Source: Limnomonas spitsbergensis (Eukaryota > Chlorophyta > Chlorophyceae > Chlamydomonadales). From it: DNA of 64,000 bases. A program made the translations under genes and the position numbers. The notes below the pieces were generated by a model that saw nothing but the letters and a program-made list of their open reading frames with translations, was not told where the DNA came from and made no database searches. How positions within the stretch are numbered: the stretch's first letter is position 1; every line of letters starts with the position of its first letter. Of this stretch, positions 39,837-52,600 are shown in pieces. The stretch covers positions 4,195,001 to 4,259,000 of the forward strand of contig JAYJMM010000009.1 in the NCBI GenBank assembly GCA_037349105.1, given 5' to 3'.

Positions 39837-41100
39837 CCATGGTTACCCAGTACGACCGTTCGGGTCCAAATCCCGTACCGTTCACCGTATCGTATCGCAC
39901 CGTTTAACAATACGGTACTGTGTTAAAACACCGTGTTGGCCATTTTCTGTCATTTTGGCCGTACCATGTTCGTATCCCTACCGTACCGTGTCACCGCACC
40001 GTATTTCCGTACAGGGTAACCCTGCTCCTATCCTTGCGGTTCCTATGCATTTAAGCGCTAGCGACGCGCCAGCCTCCCATTTCAGGTACTTTGCGGATTA
40101 TCCCTGTGGCTTCATAAAAAATACTTTTGGGCCATGCGGTTAAAAATAATCATGATGGCCCAGTTGCAAACCGCCAGCACTTCCTTTTGATTTGCGTGGA
40201 TAGCCCATTATTGCGAGCCCAGTGGTTTATGGCACTAAATCCTACCAAACGAGTGTATTACAATCAGTGCTGTGCTGTTGCGCCGTAATTCAGAAATCGT
40301 GTAAGTAATTACGGTCCCTTACTGGCAAATGTAGCTGAATTTGCCTTGAGATTACGGTGGATGGAACTCAGCTTAGCAATTCAGCCACCGTATGGACCGT
40401 GAAAAATCGGCACACTATATTGCAATGCTCTTTGCACTCCGTCAGTTGATACCCAGCAAAGGCGTTACCATGATTCAATCCAATAAATAATTCATTGATG
40501 TCTCATACCGGTATGGCGCCTTTTCAAAGCATGCTACCCCACGACTCTCATCACACTCAATCCAAGAAACTTGGTTTCTACTTTTTAGACAAGCCAGTAC
40601 TCCATTGATATTCGTAGTCATTCCAACCATGGGCATAAATGCATGTGGAAACAAATACAACACGGCATTTCATAAATTATCTGCATGCCCACAAGGTGTA
40701 GACAACCATTTCCATGCCGGTACTAGTAGTTCATGCCAGCAGGCACATATTCATAACGACAAAAATACATATGGGCCAGCAAAGGTCACGGTCGAGTTAG
40801 TTGTACTCGCATCACACCTCCGCGCTATGCCCACCGTCAAGCAAAATGATTGGGCATTGTGGCAGAAGGCCCTATTACAAGCATTTGTCCAATGCTGTTC
40901 TCTGAAATGATAAAATCTGAAAGGCTATAGATGGGCTGATGCATGGACTGTTCTCCATGCATTTGCAAGGGGGACCCCAAATCACTATATTTTGTCTAGT
41001 CAGCATCATGTGTGGGAAGAAGCCCAGACGATGTCAGCCTGCACTAAATATCATTCTTGTTGTTGCTACAGGTGACAGGCAACATATCAATCAATCAAAT
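39837..41100. other. No gene; ACCGTA-rich DNA and a MITE end
   Basis: 39840-40015 is rich in TACCGTACCGT-like words. A hAT-family end lies at 40266-40374. The rest (to 41100) has only short frames without recognisable domains; it is the 3' side of the GDSL gene. Confidence 0.4.
40266..40374 (+). mobile_element. Solo end of a hAT-like MITE family
   Basis: Starts CAGTGCTGTGC and continues GCGCCGTAATT, GTGTAAGTAATTACGG and TAGCTGAATTTGCCTTGA, in the order seen at 293-392. No matching far terminus seen. Confidence 0.5.
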
Positions 41101-41103
41101 AAT

Positions 41104-44100
41104 CTACTTCTTCTTGTTTGCACCAGTGGTGATGGGCAGCAGTCCGTTCATAACGAGCGTATCCTGCATCCTGCCGGCCATGACCTTGTGCATGTAGTGG
41201 GCGGGGTGAATGCCATCCCTGCAATCAGCACATGTTTTCAAGATCTCAGTCGACTTATAGCTGGATAAGGAAAATGAAAAAAATCTGAATGATGACTGAA
41301 GGGGTGGGAATGTCAAAATGCATGCCATTTTTGCAGGCATAGTTTGCAATTGCTGAAAGAGCAGGGGAGTGGTGGGAACCGGTGAGAAAACAAATCAGAA
41401 CAGTAAGCCGCCGTAATCAATTATCATGTGTCTTCTTTTTCTCACGGTAACGTCGTAGATGTGGCTTCAGCCCAGGCTGCACTGTTTCCTTAACTCTCAC
41501 GCCTCCCACAGGGCGTAGCTCTTTTTCTTTCTTTAGCAGGGGAGTGCAAGGCAAGGTCGAGACTCGAGGCAGGTCCCATGAGAAAGATGGGTTGGTCCCT
41601 TAGGTCACTGAACATCACAGCCCTCCCCGCTTCAATAAAACCGGACGAAGGCCTCACACAAATATAGCAGTTAACACTGCCACAGATTGAGACCATCATG
41701 ACAAAAGGCCCTTCCAATATCTGCCAGCAATGCACGCTGCTCAGGAAGAGAGGGAGAAGACATGCAGGGGCTTGCATGTGCACTTATCTTCGCCTCACCA
41801 GAAATAAGTAAGAAGTAGAACTACGCATGCTTTCCAATCCTTCGTGCTTATTAACGAATCCCTAGGTATAGGCGATCCCGAGGGACCTTCCCGTACAGGA
41901 TACGCGCATTCTTCACGTTGTCATTGCAATTGTGGATCAATCACTCAACCTCACCATAACAGGTGCCACAGATGTAGACCCACCTTGACAACGTGACGTC
42001 CAGACTTTTTAGCCTACAAATGTCTGAACTCTGAAGCATGTGGAAATATAAAACAAAGTCCTCATTCGTCAAGGAATCTCACCAGAACAGGTAATGGTTG
42101 GCCTTGCCACAGATGGAGACCAGTGTGACATTTGGGATGTTGCTGTTGAAAGGCGGGTTCGTCACCATGCAGTTGGCAGTGACGTTCTTCAGGCCGTAAA
42201 ACGAAGGATCCGCGACTGCAGGAATCAGGGTTCCAGATTTAGGGTTCAAATCATGCAGTTGTCATTGAAGTTAAAAAAACTATAGATCTGCAACTGTTGA
42301 GGAGCAATGCAGAGGGTTGACGGCTGAACTGCTTCCCACCAAAGAGGATGCAGATTGATGAGCAACTGCAGCCGTGGGGGGGCGGGGGCGGGGGGGCTTT
42401 TATTGCGGTACAGAAAAATACGTTGGGGGATATCCATTCCTTATCTGGTGCTTGAATGTGGGGCATGGGTGCAACCTGATTGTCCACTCCTCACCCATTC
42501 TCGATTTCCACCCGATTCTAACTCGATGGTGTAGGTGAAAGCTTTTCCTCTTCAACTTACGTCATTGGGGGTAAAAGATTCCAATACATCTCGAACTCAC
42601 CACCACCCTTGAGGCCCTGGCCTGCTTTAGTGAGGATCCAAATCAAGGGCTCTTATCGTGACTGCTTGACATGCCCCAGACCTCCCCCAACCTTCTCCAC
42701 CCTTGCTGCATTTAACCCACTATAGGGCCTAGGACTAAACTGCAACATAACCTGCCCCTCCTACCCCTGGCTGCGTCAGGTCAGCATTTCGGATTAAGGC
42801 ACAACCTTAGCTCGTGCTGTCAGTGGTTGCGTCAACTTTGTAACAACAACCTTAACTTCCCTCTTGACCCCTCCCAGTGGCTTCATTTCAACCAGCTTGC
42901 TGCCAAGGGTTCTCGTGTCTTCCTTACTTCCTTTTCCCCCAGTTGCTGAATCTCACCCAAAAGAAACTCCTCCACCCCGGCTACATCTCACACAGGTGAG
43001 CAAGCAGGATCAAAATACGACCTGGTCCATCCACCCTCAATGCAATTCACCCGGCCCAAGTATAATCTTGTGCACGTGGGCAGAGCGTTACCTACTTACC
43101 TCCTCTAATTCCCCGTTCCTATCTCATTGGCGTCCGAGGTGAGGCCATGCACACTCAAAAAAGAGACCATGCCACATATGGACTTCGACGTGGAAGGGGT
43201 GATGCCGGCAGACCCAGTTCAACCCTAATCTCTGAACCCTGGCTGTGCCTCACCGGCATCAAAGATGAGGGCGTGCACATCAAATAGCGTGAAATTGGCG
43301 ACGCCTGCAAACTTGATGTTCAGCGCCAGAACCACCTGCTCGCAGAGATGCAGCCAGGGGAAAGAGGGAAGTGAAATTGTCACCAACATTGCTGTTCTTC
43401 ACTACTGGCAGTACCACTTAGATCATATAATGGGGCATCACATGGGGGGCATCAGGAGTGGGCTTCACAAGTGTGACATTATATTTTCACCGCAAATTAA
43501 ATAGGGATGGATCAGGAGTGTGATTCGAAAGAGTGATGGGGGGGGTTAGCATGCAGGCCTGTTGCTGCTTTGGCCCACAGCGGGACTAGGTGCTGCTTTT
43601 ACCCACATATATGGGGTTCTGCATCTCATATGTATGGTTTTCAGTCCAAAACCTGAACCGCTGCACCCCCAACCCTCGACATCAGCAGCCCACACTACCT
43701 GGTTGATGCCTGCGTTGAGGCCCTGTATGGCCACATTTTGTTGGGCACGCGTCGTCGCATCCACCGTCTGCAGCATGAACGGCGTCTTGTCAATGGGCGG
43801 GATGTTAACAACAATGACGTTCTGGACGCCTGTGAGTGCCACCGCGGACGCAAGCTCGCCAATGCCTGTAACGATGCCGTTGAAGAACTGCAGCAGCGCG
43901 GTGTAGTTGGAGGCAATCTCCGGGTGCTCAGCCAGATAAAGGAAATCTGTGAGGGGGGCATGCAGCATTTGTTTGGACAAAACACTGTTTATGATCCATT
44001 CTCCATGGCTGAATTCTCCCCAGGCTCAATGGCAGCGGCAGGAAGGTTGATAAACTGCAGCCGAGCCTCTAAACAGTTTGCGTGCATCCTCCCATCACCA

Positions 44101-46695
44101 TTTGCAACCCTCTCAAATTATGCCAGGCAGACAAAGTGTGCACCCCTCCCACACAATCCGCCCTGAACTCATCCAGGCAGACAACATGCATGCAACCTCC
44201 TCGCCGTGAGCACCAGAGTTGCCCAGACAGACAAAATGCATGCAGCTTGCCCTCTTGCATGCAACCTGCCCTCCTTATTACAAAATGCCTGAGCCCGCGC
44301 CTCACCGTTGGATCCAAACTCGATGACTGCAGCAGAGGGCCCTTCAAACGGGCCGTAATGCTGTAGGTGATCTTCGTAGGTGGCAAGCTGGGTCATCTGC
44401 GCAGCAATCAAGCACAGATGTGTGATGTACAAGTGTGACTACGTGGTAGGCGACCAGCTGGTCCAAATGCGCAACACCATGTGTGTACACATGCACAAGA
44501 GTGGACACATAGTGTGAACAAACTATCTTAATACAAATGGTTTCCACCGCCATTTGCCGCCCTACAGAGCAGCGTATCCTACAAAACAGCCCGAGTCTAA
44601 CCAAAGACACATCTGATAACCATACAATCTGCATGTGTCTCTATGACTGACTGAGCATCTATCGCAAAGTGGACATCCCTTTCCCCCCTGACACTCCCTC
44701 GTCTTGCCGAGGTTGCCTAGCGCAATGTCATTGACATACGCAGGCACTCTCAATCTCAAATCAACTCACCCCAGTGCTAAGGGAGTCTGGGACATCGGTG
44801 ATCATGGCTGAGCCCCGTGCGAACGATGTAAGCTGTACACCAGTGTTCTTGGAGAGGTATATGCTCCACACTGCATAGGGTTCAGGGTAAGGGCTTGAGT
44901 AAAGTGTTCAGGGCTAAGGTCCACACTCCTGGCATGGGGCAGGCATCATTTTCATCCAGGGGGACTTGTTGGTGTGCTACTGTACTGGCTCCACACTTAA
45001 GTCCATAATGGTCCACACACATGGGATGGGTCCAGGGAAATAACTATATCCAATGAAGAAGAGTTAAACAGATCCGTCATAGAAAAATGACGGCACAGAA
45101 ATCCTATGTTTGGGGGAAATGTTTTTTGTTTCCGCAGCAGGCATTCGTAGGACTCAAGTATCACGAAAGAATCCCGAAGATCGATTAAGAAACATACTGC
45201 TGCGAGGCACCAGCAATGCCAGTTCCCCTCCACGTGTAAAGGCGGCATCCTTGCATGTCCTTCCAGCACACTCTGAACCGCCATCCTCACCTTTCCTGTC
45301 GGTAAAGCGACCTGCAAAATAGAATGAGAGGGGAGGAGGGGGCAGACAGGAAGATCAGACCTAGGGGAGGAGGCAGTTCATACAGCAAACGATTGAGGTG
45401 GGCAAGCGATAGAAAAAATACGAGTGCAAATAGAGCATCAGCGTTTGAGGCACAGGTAGGTGTGTTATTTTTCATGGCAGCCTAGTACGGAATGTGCAGC
45501 ATGGTTGAGAGCTACAAATGGAAGAATAATGAATTTGCCTGGACTTTGAAAGGTGTGACGCCGGCTGCCCAACCCTACAAAACCTGAGACGCTAACATAA
45601 AAAATCCCGGGTGCACATGTGGCGCATGGTGTGCAGATTGACGGAAAATCCAACTTGCTCGTCAGACTTTGAACCGTTGGCTGTTCAGCCCGGTGTACAT
45701 AAGTAAATTAACAATCCATGGTCCGACCGCATCAAATCAGCTTATTGCAGTCAGCGCTCACTCTCTCTTCCTTCACTTCCTGTGTAGGCTTGCTGCCCAC
45801 AGGCCCGAGCTAGTGTGCACCATGCTGCAGGGTTCTTGGCTGTTCAGCCCGATGTACCGCGGTATGCCATAACGCGGCGCTATCAATTCCAGCAATGAAC
45901 CCATTGCAGTAGACTGTGCTGCAACAACAAGTTACCCTTACCTTGGCTGTATCCCAGTTTGTAATAGGGAACTGTCTTGTTGTTGACGCTCCAAAGACCA
46001 TGGGGCATGCCTGGGCCGCAGGAACATAAGTAGGAATGCTCAGCAGCAAATGGCAAGGAATAGGAGAGAGGTTCGCAGGGGGGTTATAAATAAGTAAACG
46101 TTGTAAAACACATATTAAGTTGTGTGTAGTGTGTAGCCGCATACAGTTCAGTTAGAAGTATTTGTCCCTCCTGCTGACACTTTCTAAGGTCAGAATAACC
46201 AGGGCTGCTTCAATCATTTCTGGCAGCCTTGGCATGGATATCGTCTTCAGCTTGAATGCCACAGACAGCCATCAAATTTGAGTGATGCCTTATTGATCAG
46301 ATAATGCCAAGTGCAGTCCCCTGCACGTGACATTTCTCTGAATCTCGACATGACATTTCGTCCCGCACCCACCCTGCCCTCTGATGTTGGCTCGCCCCAC
46401 GGACAGTGGGGCACCCTTGGATGCGGCGGGGTAGCGAAACGCATTTAATATCCTAAACCAGTAAATGTTGTTTATGCAAGTTAAGCACTGTACCTGCGTC
46501 AGAAATGCTGTCTCCGAAAACTAAGAGATTTTTGATGCAGTCGGCGCATGTGTCGTGTGGGTGTGTCAGCAGTCCGCGAACATGGCCACGCGATGAGGTA
46601 GCGGGCGCCGCTGAGCCTGCCAGCAGGAGCACTGCCAGCAACAGTGCAGATGTCGAGATCATACCGGACGTGGAGGACGCGGGTGAAGCTGCCAT
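41104..46695 (-). CDS. GDSL (SGNH) esterase/lipase, nine exons, complete
   Basis: Exons: 46695-46494, 46010-45942, 45311-45291 (21 bp), 44870-44770, 44396-44306, 43946-43699, 43335-43254, 42215-42083 and 41218-41104. All have GT-AG introns, phases join exactly, and the sum is 1062 nt (353 aa plus stop). The start is the first in-frame ATG. A hydrophobic signal-like segment (ALLLAVLLLAGSA) suggests secretion or ER entry. Catalytic Ser63 lies in FGDSISDAG, the oxyanion block GSND has N161, and the Asp/His pair is D317/H320 in WDGIHPAHY. The order and the FGDS...GxND...DxxHP spacing match plant-type GDSL hydrolases, which cleave ester bonds in lipids or cell-wall substrates; the substrate cannot be read from sequence. 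Ends in a Lys-rich tail (GANKKK). All catalytic residues are present, so probably functional. Confidence 0.9.
41443..41534 (-). repeat. Dispersed ~95-bp repeat, copy 1
   Basis: Inverted relative to 53045-53148, sharing CCTGTGGGAGGCGTGAGAG and TTAAGGAAACAG. It lies in the last intron of the GDSL gene. May be a SINE or MITE fragment. Confidence 0.55.
45545..45620. repeat. Dispersed ~75-bp repeat, copy 1
   Basis: Shares GGCTGCCCAACCC and AAAAAATCCCGGGTGCAC-like sequence with 60085-60160 in the same orientation. Located in an intron of the GDSL gene. Confidence 0.5.
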
Positions 46696-46809
46696 TATGT
46701 ACAGCACCGTGGCCGTGATGACCTGGATAAAGTAAGGAGAGCAGCAAGCCTTGAACAGTGTGTTCAGATCTGCAACAATGCAGTTTATGCCTTTTAACAC
46801 AAAGTAGCT

Positions 46810-49640
46810 GCCTCGTTATGGTGGTTGGTGTGGGACCAGGTGTGGGACCCTCTTGTTGTGGGGGTTTACCTGGTTGTACTGGGTTAGAAGAAATCAGCGA
46901 TCGTGCGCGATTGCCTGTAGACCTTTTGGTTGCAGTTGCTGCACGATGTTGGCCAAGAATTGCTGGATCTTGAAGACTGATTCAGAACTGCGGCTCGAGT
47001 GCCTGATCTTATAAAGAGGCCAATGGGACGTCCCTGTCTAGGATACAAATCTAGCAAGGTGTTGAGAATAGGAGGAAGTGCATGTCTACCGTTCAAGGGC
47101 CTGACATATCCCATGTCTAACCTGTTCAAAAGTGACGCGTCGCTGCTCGGTAGCTACGGTACCAAGGATTCGTGCTTTGGGATCTGCTGGTGAGATCTAA
47201 TACCGGTATCCTGTCCGCTTCCGCTTCTTAGCAGCTGCACACGCTCGCGCGACACTTCATGCAGGGGCGACTACTAGCTTCAGCTGCCCCTGCATAATTT
47301 AAATCGACAGAAGTATGACACCACACAAACTTCAGGAGCGGTTCCGGCATCTTGTCCGCATGAGGCACCCACCCCCTGCCCAGCACTGCTGCTCAATCCA
47401 AGTTCAAGTTGACCAAGCAAGACAGCCGGTGGGAGAGACTTCTGCCCACGCCGGAAGTGCCAACTGCCAGCTAGGCAGATAGTATTTCAAGGATTTCAAG
47501 GAGTGCCCGGTAGGTATCGATATACCGGTAGCGGTAATGAAAGACTGTTTCCAATATTCCATAGGGCCTGAGGGTGAAATTAGGTATCTGGTTACCAGCA
47601 CTTTTTAACAGTAGAGCTGTTCATGAATTAATGCAGGCCCATTCCCTCACATTATACACGTGACGTTTCTCACCAGTTTTTGACTGACCAGCCTCCTGTC
47701 AGTGTGTGCATCTTTTTCCTTACCTAGAAAACAAACCAGAGACCTCGCGCCACTGAACAGTGAGCACAGGTATGCAACATCATATAATATCTGGCTTCAG
47801 CCGACAGCGGGCGCCCTGCAGGCGCACTCAAGTATTCAGGGTCACTGGTACCTCGTGACACTGATACATAGTGCTGATGCCAAAGATGTTGGGCAAGAGG
47901 TGATGGCGAGCATACGGAGGACGCGCTGCATGATTTCAGCCAATGCCCTAGCACCAAGGTGAAGCTACGGTAGCTACACGAGCGTGCTTGAGCAGGCCCA
48001 CGGGGGGCGCCACAGATTTCTAGGAGTTGAACCTGGTCAGTTATGGGTAGGATGCCCTAGCTACAATGGAGAATGTGGTTGACATCGTTGAGGGCTACAC
48101 CCTGCAGAGGCAGGGGATTGGGGAACATTGGCGTTCCTGTCTTCTCGGGCCTTGTCATTGTCCCATTATCGCACTCCCTTTCCATATTTCACCTTTTTAT
48201 TCATCTGCCCCCCCCCCCCCCGCCTGTAACGCTTCCTACCGCTGTCCTTTTATCCCAATCAGGCAGTTGGGCTCCCACACGGCCGACCCTTTGAGCTGAG
48301 CCCAGAGGTATCATGTCATCCTCAATGTCTCCATGCCAATGGAGCTCTTCAAGAGTATCGCTCTTCAAGAGTACCAGGACTGGCTGACTGTTGTGTCAAA
48401 TGGCATCGGTACAGACATTCTTTCACAATCGTGTGCTCGCTGGAGGGTTCCCTGGGGACCGTACGAGTAAAGTCTGCGGCCACATACTGCCTGGTTTCAG
48501 CTTACGGCAGGCGCCGGGAGCCACAACAGCAACTTGGCTTGTGCAGTTGTGCTCGTATGCGCACGAACTTACGGTCGTGGCTCTATGCGTTTAGCACGGC
48601 TCACACCAGAGGACGGCGCAACTGTCAACAGCATCAAACACGCTGCTTCTAGCACTGCTGGGCAAGGGGATTTGGCGAGCATGTGGAGGATGCGCTACAT
48701 GATTGCCTCCATAGCCCTAGTGTCAAGTAGAAGCCGAAGGAAAGGGGTTGGTCAGGCCGGCCCCCCAGAGGGCGCTACTGACTTTCACTGTTTGTAACGG
48801 GGCAAGCATGGGCGGAAGTCCCTGGCCATGATGGATGATATGGTAGACATTAAGACTGCCGCGGTAAATAGGTGCACCAAAGGAACATTGAGGGCTATTT
48901 TCCAGTGGGACTGGGGAATCTGATTTCTTTTCCGTTCTTCTGTGAGTCTTTTTCTGTTTGGTTATCTTCGGCGTTATCCCCTTTTTAGTTTTGACTTACT
49001 GAGGGGTCTTGGGGAATCTTCCGACTGCCTTTCCTTTGGGGAGGTCTTCCTTGATCTTTTCCTCGGTGTAGCTCTATGTCTGTCACTTACCCTCTTTTCT
49101 TTCCCCTCTGCCCCTGGTTTCATTTTTTTCCCGCCAGAGTGCCAGACCTTTTTGAGCAGGGCCCATACTGAGAGGTGTTACATCATGAACAGTGCATATT
49201 TTCACGACATTCAGGGAACTGCTCTTGCCAATTTTACTTGCCGTGCCCTGGGAGTGTCTGATCCCCCCTGGTCTGATCTCAATATTGTTCGATGCCAGCA
49301 TCATGCCGGTTTCAAGCTGCATTTTCTTGAAAGAAACCGGCAAACCGCTACCAACCAGTTGTGGAAAAGTAACTCCCCAAGCTGGTGGACAGCAGGTGCG
49401 CAGCTGGCGCACCCTGCGCCACAAAATCACTGCAGCCATTGAAATGCCTGGCGACAAGATAGGAAGACAGTCACGATTTGTCTATCCAAACGATAACACG
49501 GCGTTTAATCCAGCAATTGGTCCGTCGCTGCAATTTCACTCCTGTTGAGATTATTCATCCAGATATAGCGCCAGCCAAGTGCTCAGCGAGAGCACCACCC
49601 ACTGATCACCCTCCCACACGCGCTTACCCAACCAGCGAGA
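46810..49640. other. No supported gene; weak tandem duplication
   Basis: Two diverged segments near 47.75-48.13 kb and 48.48-48.89 kb share an order of words (tggcttcagc, ggcgagcat-gaggacgcgct, gccctag, gttgacat-like). They translate to similar short peptides (MASIRRTRCMIS and LASMWRMRYMIAS), suggesting an old duplicated, possibly once-coding unit. I see no domain, and a C11 run lies near 48210. Confidence 0.4.
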
Positions 49641-49651
49641 ACTATCTCAAG

Positions 49652-52600
49652 ATGCTTCTCTCAAGCCCAGTCTGCCTCATGCTGCCCTCATCGGCCACTA
49701 CAGCGCGCCCCACCCTCCTATCCCTCCAGTTGGCCCACCGAGCACCTCCGATCAGCTCTGCGAGGTTCTCTCGAAGACAGCCCTTGGGTAGTTTCGTAAA
49801 GGCTGTATCATATACCAACCCGACAGTGACCCGACGATCGCCCTCTATTCGATCCCGACTACTGCCAGGACAATCGGCCCCGTCAAAAGACACAGTCCCC
49901 AGGGCAACTCCTTCCAACCAAGAGCCAGGGTCCGTCAATGATACAGCAGGGGTAAGAGAGCAAGCGAATAGAGCTGTCTGTCTCACACATTTTTTCTATC
50001 CACCTTACTCCTGCCATTTCTTGTGCTGCTAGGGGCCTTGTTTCGCATGGGGCCTTGCTGCATGGGGCTTTCATATGCATGGTACCTAGTTGCTTATGGC
50101 GCTTCTGTGTTGGACCTTGCTGCATCATGGTTTGTTTGTACGGGACCTTACAGCAAGACGTCATGCCCTGGGTCCCTGTGTCAATTTAGTGCGCACCAGA
50201 ACTGTTTGGCAGGCCGCTGCGCAGCCACCGCTGGGCTTCTGGAAACCAAGCCTTGAGCAGCCAACAGTCGATGAGCCAGGTTTCCACATCAGGAACCTGC
50301 AGTCGTAGGCTGTGGGGTAGCTGAATTGTAGCTGAAGCACCCCATGTACAAAACCGCGGCCTGCTGACTGCTAGCCCTATTGCCCATGTTCGCTTTGTGA
50401 ACTCAGTTACTGGATGCGTTATTGGGATCGCCATCTCCTGTGGCAGAAACTCCCGCCGCTTCTGGAGGATTCCGCACACCAAGCGTAGCTGCAGCCGAAG
50501 ACGACGAGATCTCTTGGGTGGCCGCGCCAATGCTCCCGCTTAAGGGCCGTCCTTCCTCGCCGTACCTGGCGCTGTCGATGCGCTTCCCGAAGGCTGCCAC
50601 GGAGGCTCAGCGGAAGCGGGGGCAAAGCGGAGTATCACTGGACTTCATTCTGGATACAGGTGGGTGGCTGTGAGAGTAGGGCTGGGGAAAGAGGATAAGC
50701 GGGTTGGTGGGCAGGAAGGGCAAGGGGGGGAAGGGGGTATGGAAAATCAGCGGGGTCAGAGCTGTTTTCTTTTTCATCATTCTGGATACAGGTGAGTGGC
50801 TGCGATGGAAGGGCTGGGGAAAGAGGATAAGCGGGTTGGTCGACAGCAAGGGCAAGGGGGGGAAGGGGGGATGGGAAATCAGCGGGGTCAGTGCTGTTTT
50901 TCTTTTTCATCATTCTAGACACAGGTGGGTGGCTGCGATGGTAGGGCTGGGGAAAGAGGATAATCGGGTTGTGGGCAGCAAGGGCAAGGAGGGAAGGGGG
51001 GATGGGAAATCAGCGGGATCAGTGTTTCCCCCCCCCATCATTCTAGACACGGGTGTGTGGCTACCAGGGCAGAGCTGGGGTGCACCGGAAGCAGGGGTGG
51101 AGCAGGAGGCTCAGTTGGGGCGAGGGACGGAATTGGGGAAAGAGGATAAGCGGGTTTAAATCTGGGGGGTAGCAGAAATAGAGGCGGAGCTGGGGATAGA
51201 GTATCAGGGGTTTCAAAGCTCAGGCCTCACTGGAAGTACGGAGGTGGAGCTTGGGATAGAACATCAGCAGGGGCTGAGCTGGGTTTTCCAATACTCTAGA
51301 CACAGGTGTGAGGCTGTAAGGGTAGAGCGCGAGGGCAGCTGTAGCAGCGGGAACAGGGTCAGGGCAGAGGGCTCAGTGGAAGCAAGTGTGTGGAGTGGAC
51401 GAAGTAAGATATTCTGCCCCCTCCCGCCCTCCCTTTCGGGCTATGCAGGCTCGTCTGTGATCATTCTCAATCTAGCAGGATGGCAAGAGCTGACCCAGTC
51501 TCTAACCTCCCTCACATATGTCTTACAATGTTATGTGTAAAGTGCCATCCCTTAAAGCTGTGTGTATATTCCTTACCCATTTCAGCTCCGTAGAAGGGAA
51601 GCATCTTACCCCTGCACCCCTGCCACTTTCAGGTGAAGCCACCTGTTTTCGGACCACCCATCTTTAACACCCTCTGTATGTAGCAAGCAGGCTCTTAACC
51701 AGTCCAGCAGTAGAGAGGCAGCTGGCTTGTGCACCCCTGGCCACTCCTGGGCCACATCCTGTTTTCAAAAATAAAATCGCAAGCGTCCTTCATGTGTGAT
51801 ATGCAGGCTCATCCGTGAACATTCCCAACCCGGCTGTGAGGAAAGAGCTGGCCGCTGCATCCCTTGCCACTCGCAGATGAAACAAATCAGTTTCGAACCA
51901 CCATCTGAGCCACCTCCCTTTTTGACATGCACGTTCATCCATGGACATTCTCAACCCGGCTGTCGGGAGGGAGCTGGTCGCTGATTCCCTTGTCACTCCC
52001 AAATGAAACAAACTGGTTTCAAAACACCTGTCTCAAACATCCCCTGCATATGTTACGCAGGCTCATCCGTGAACATTCTCAACCCGGCCGTGGGGAAGGA
52101 GCTGGCCCTGCCTACCGTGGGAATGCAGGCAGCAGGGGCTGGAGCAGCCGGTGAGTCACTGACTGAAATACGACATTGGATTCTAAACTCTGAATAAAGC
52201 CTGAATGCCATACCTTGATTTGATGGTGGGTATGCAGCCAGCACCAGCAGGGATAGCTGGTTTGATGCAGGCTCGTATGGGCCCTCAACCCTGCATGCTG
52301 CATCTTTATTTGATCATGGGCATGCAACCAGCACCAGCAAGCAGCAGGGACAGTTAATGAGAAGCAAGCTCAAACAAACCCTCCTCTTTTAATAGCCTTC
52401 ATCCCTGGACGTCACACCTTTATCCCTGGATGTCACACCTTTATCCCTGGATGTCACACCTTTATCCCTGGATGTCACACCTTTATCCCTGGATGTCACA
52501 CATTTATCCCTGGATGTCACACATTTATCCCTGGATGTCACACCTTTATCCCTGGATGTCACACCTTTATCCCCGGATGTCACAACTTGATTCGCTGCAA

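Noticed and set aside
42243..42260. Possible tRNA B box (GGTTCAAAT)
   Set aside because: No matching A box or cloverleaf around it; it lies in an intron of the GDSL gene.
51449..51540. A real exon starting GSSVIILNLAG
   Set aside because: Good acceptor, but it runs to a stop (51540) without a donor joining exon 4 in phase, whereas 52061-52150 fits exactly; treated as a decayed copy.
52397..52585. CRISPR-like array
   Set aside because: The 21-bp units are contiguous with no spacers, and the context is a eukaryotic intron.
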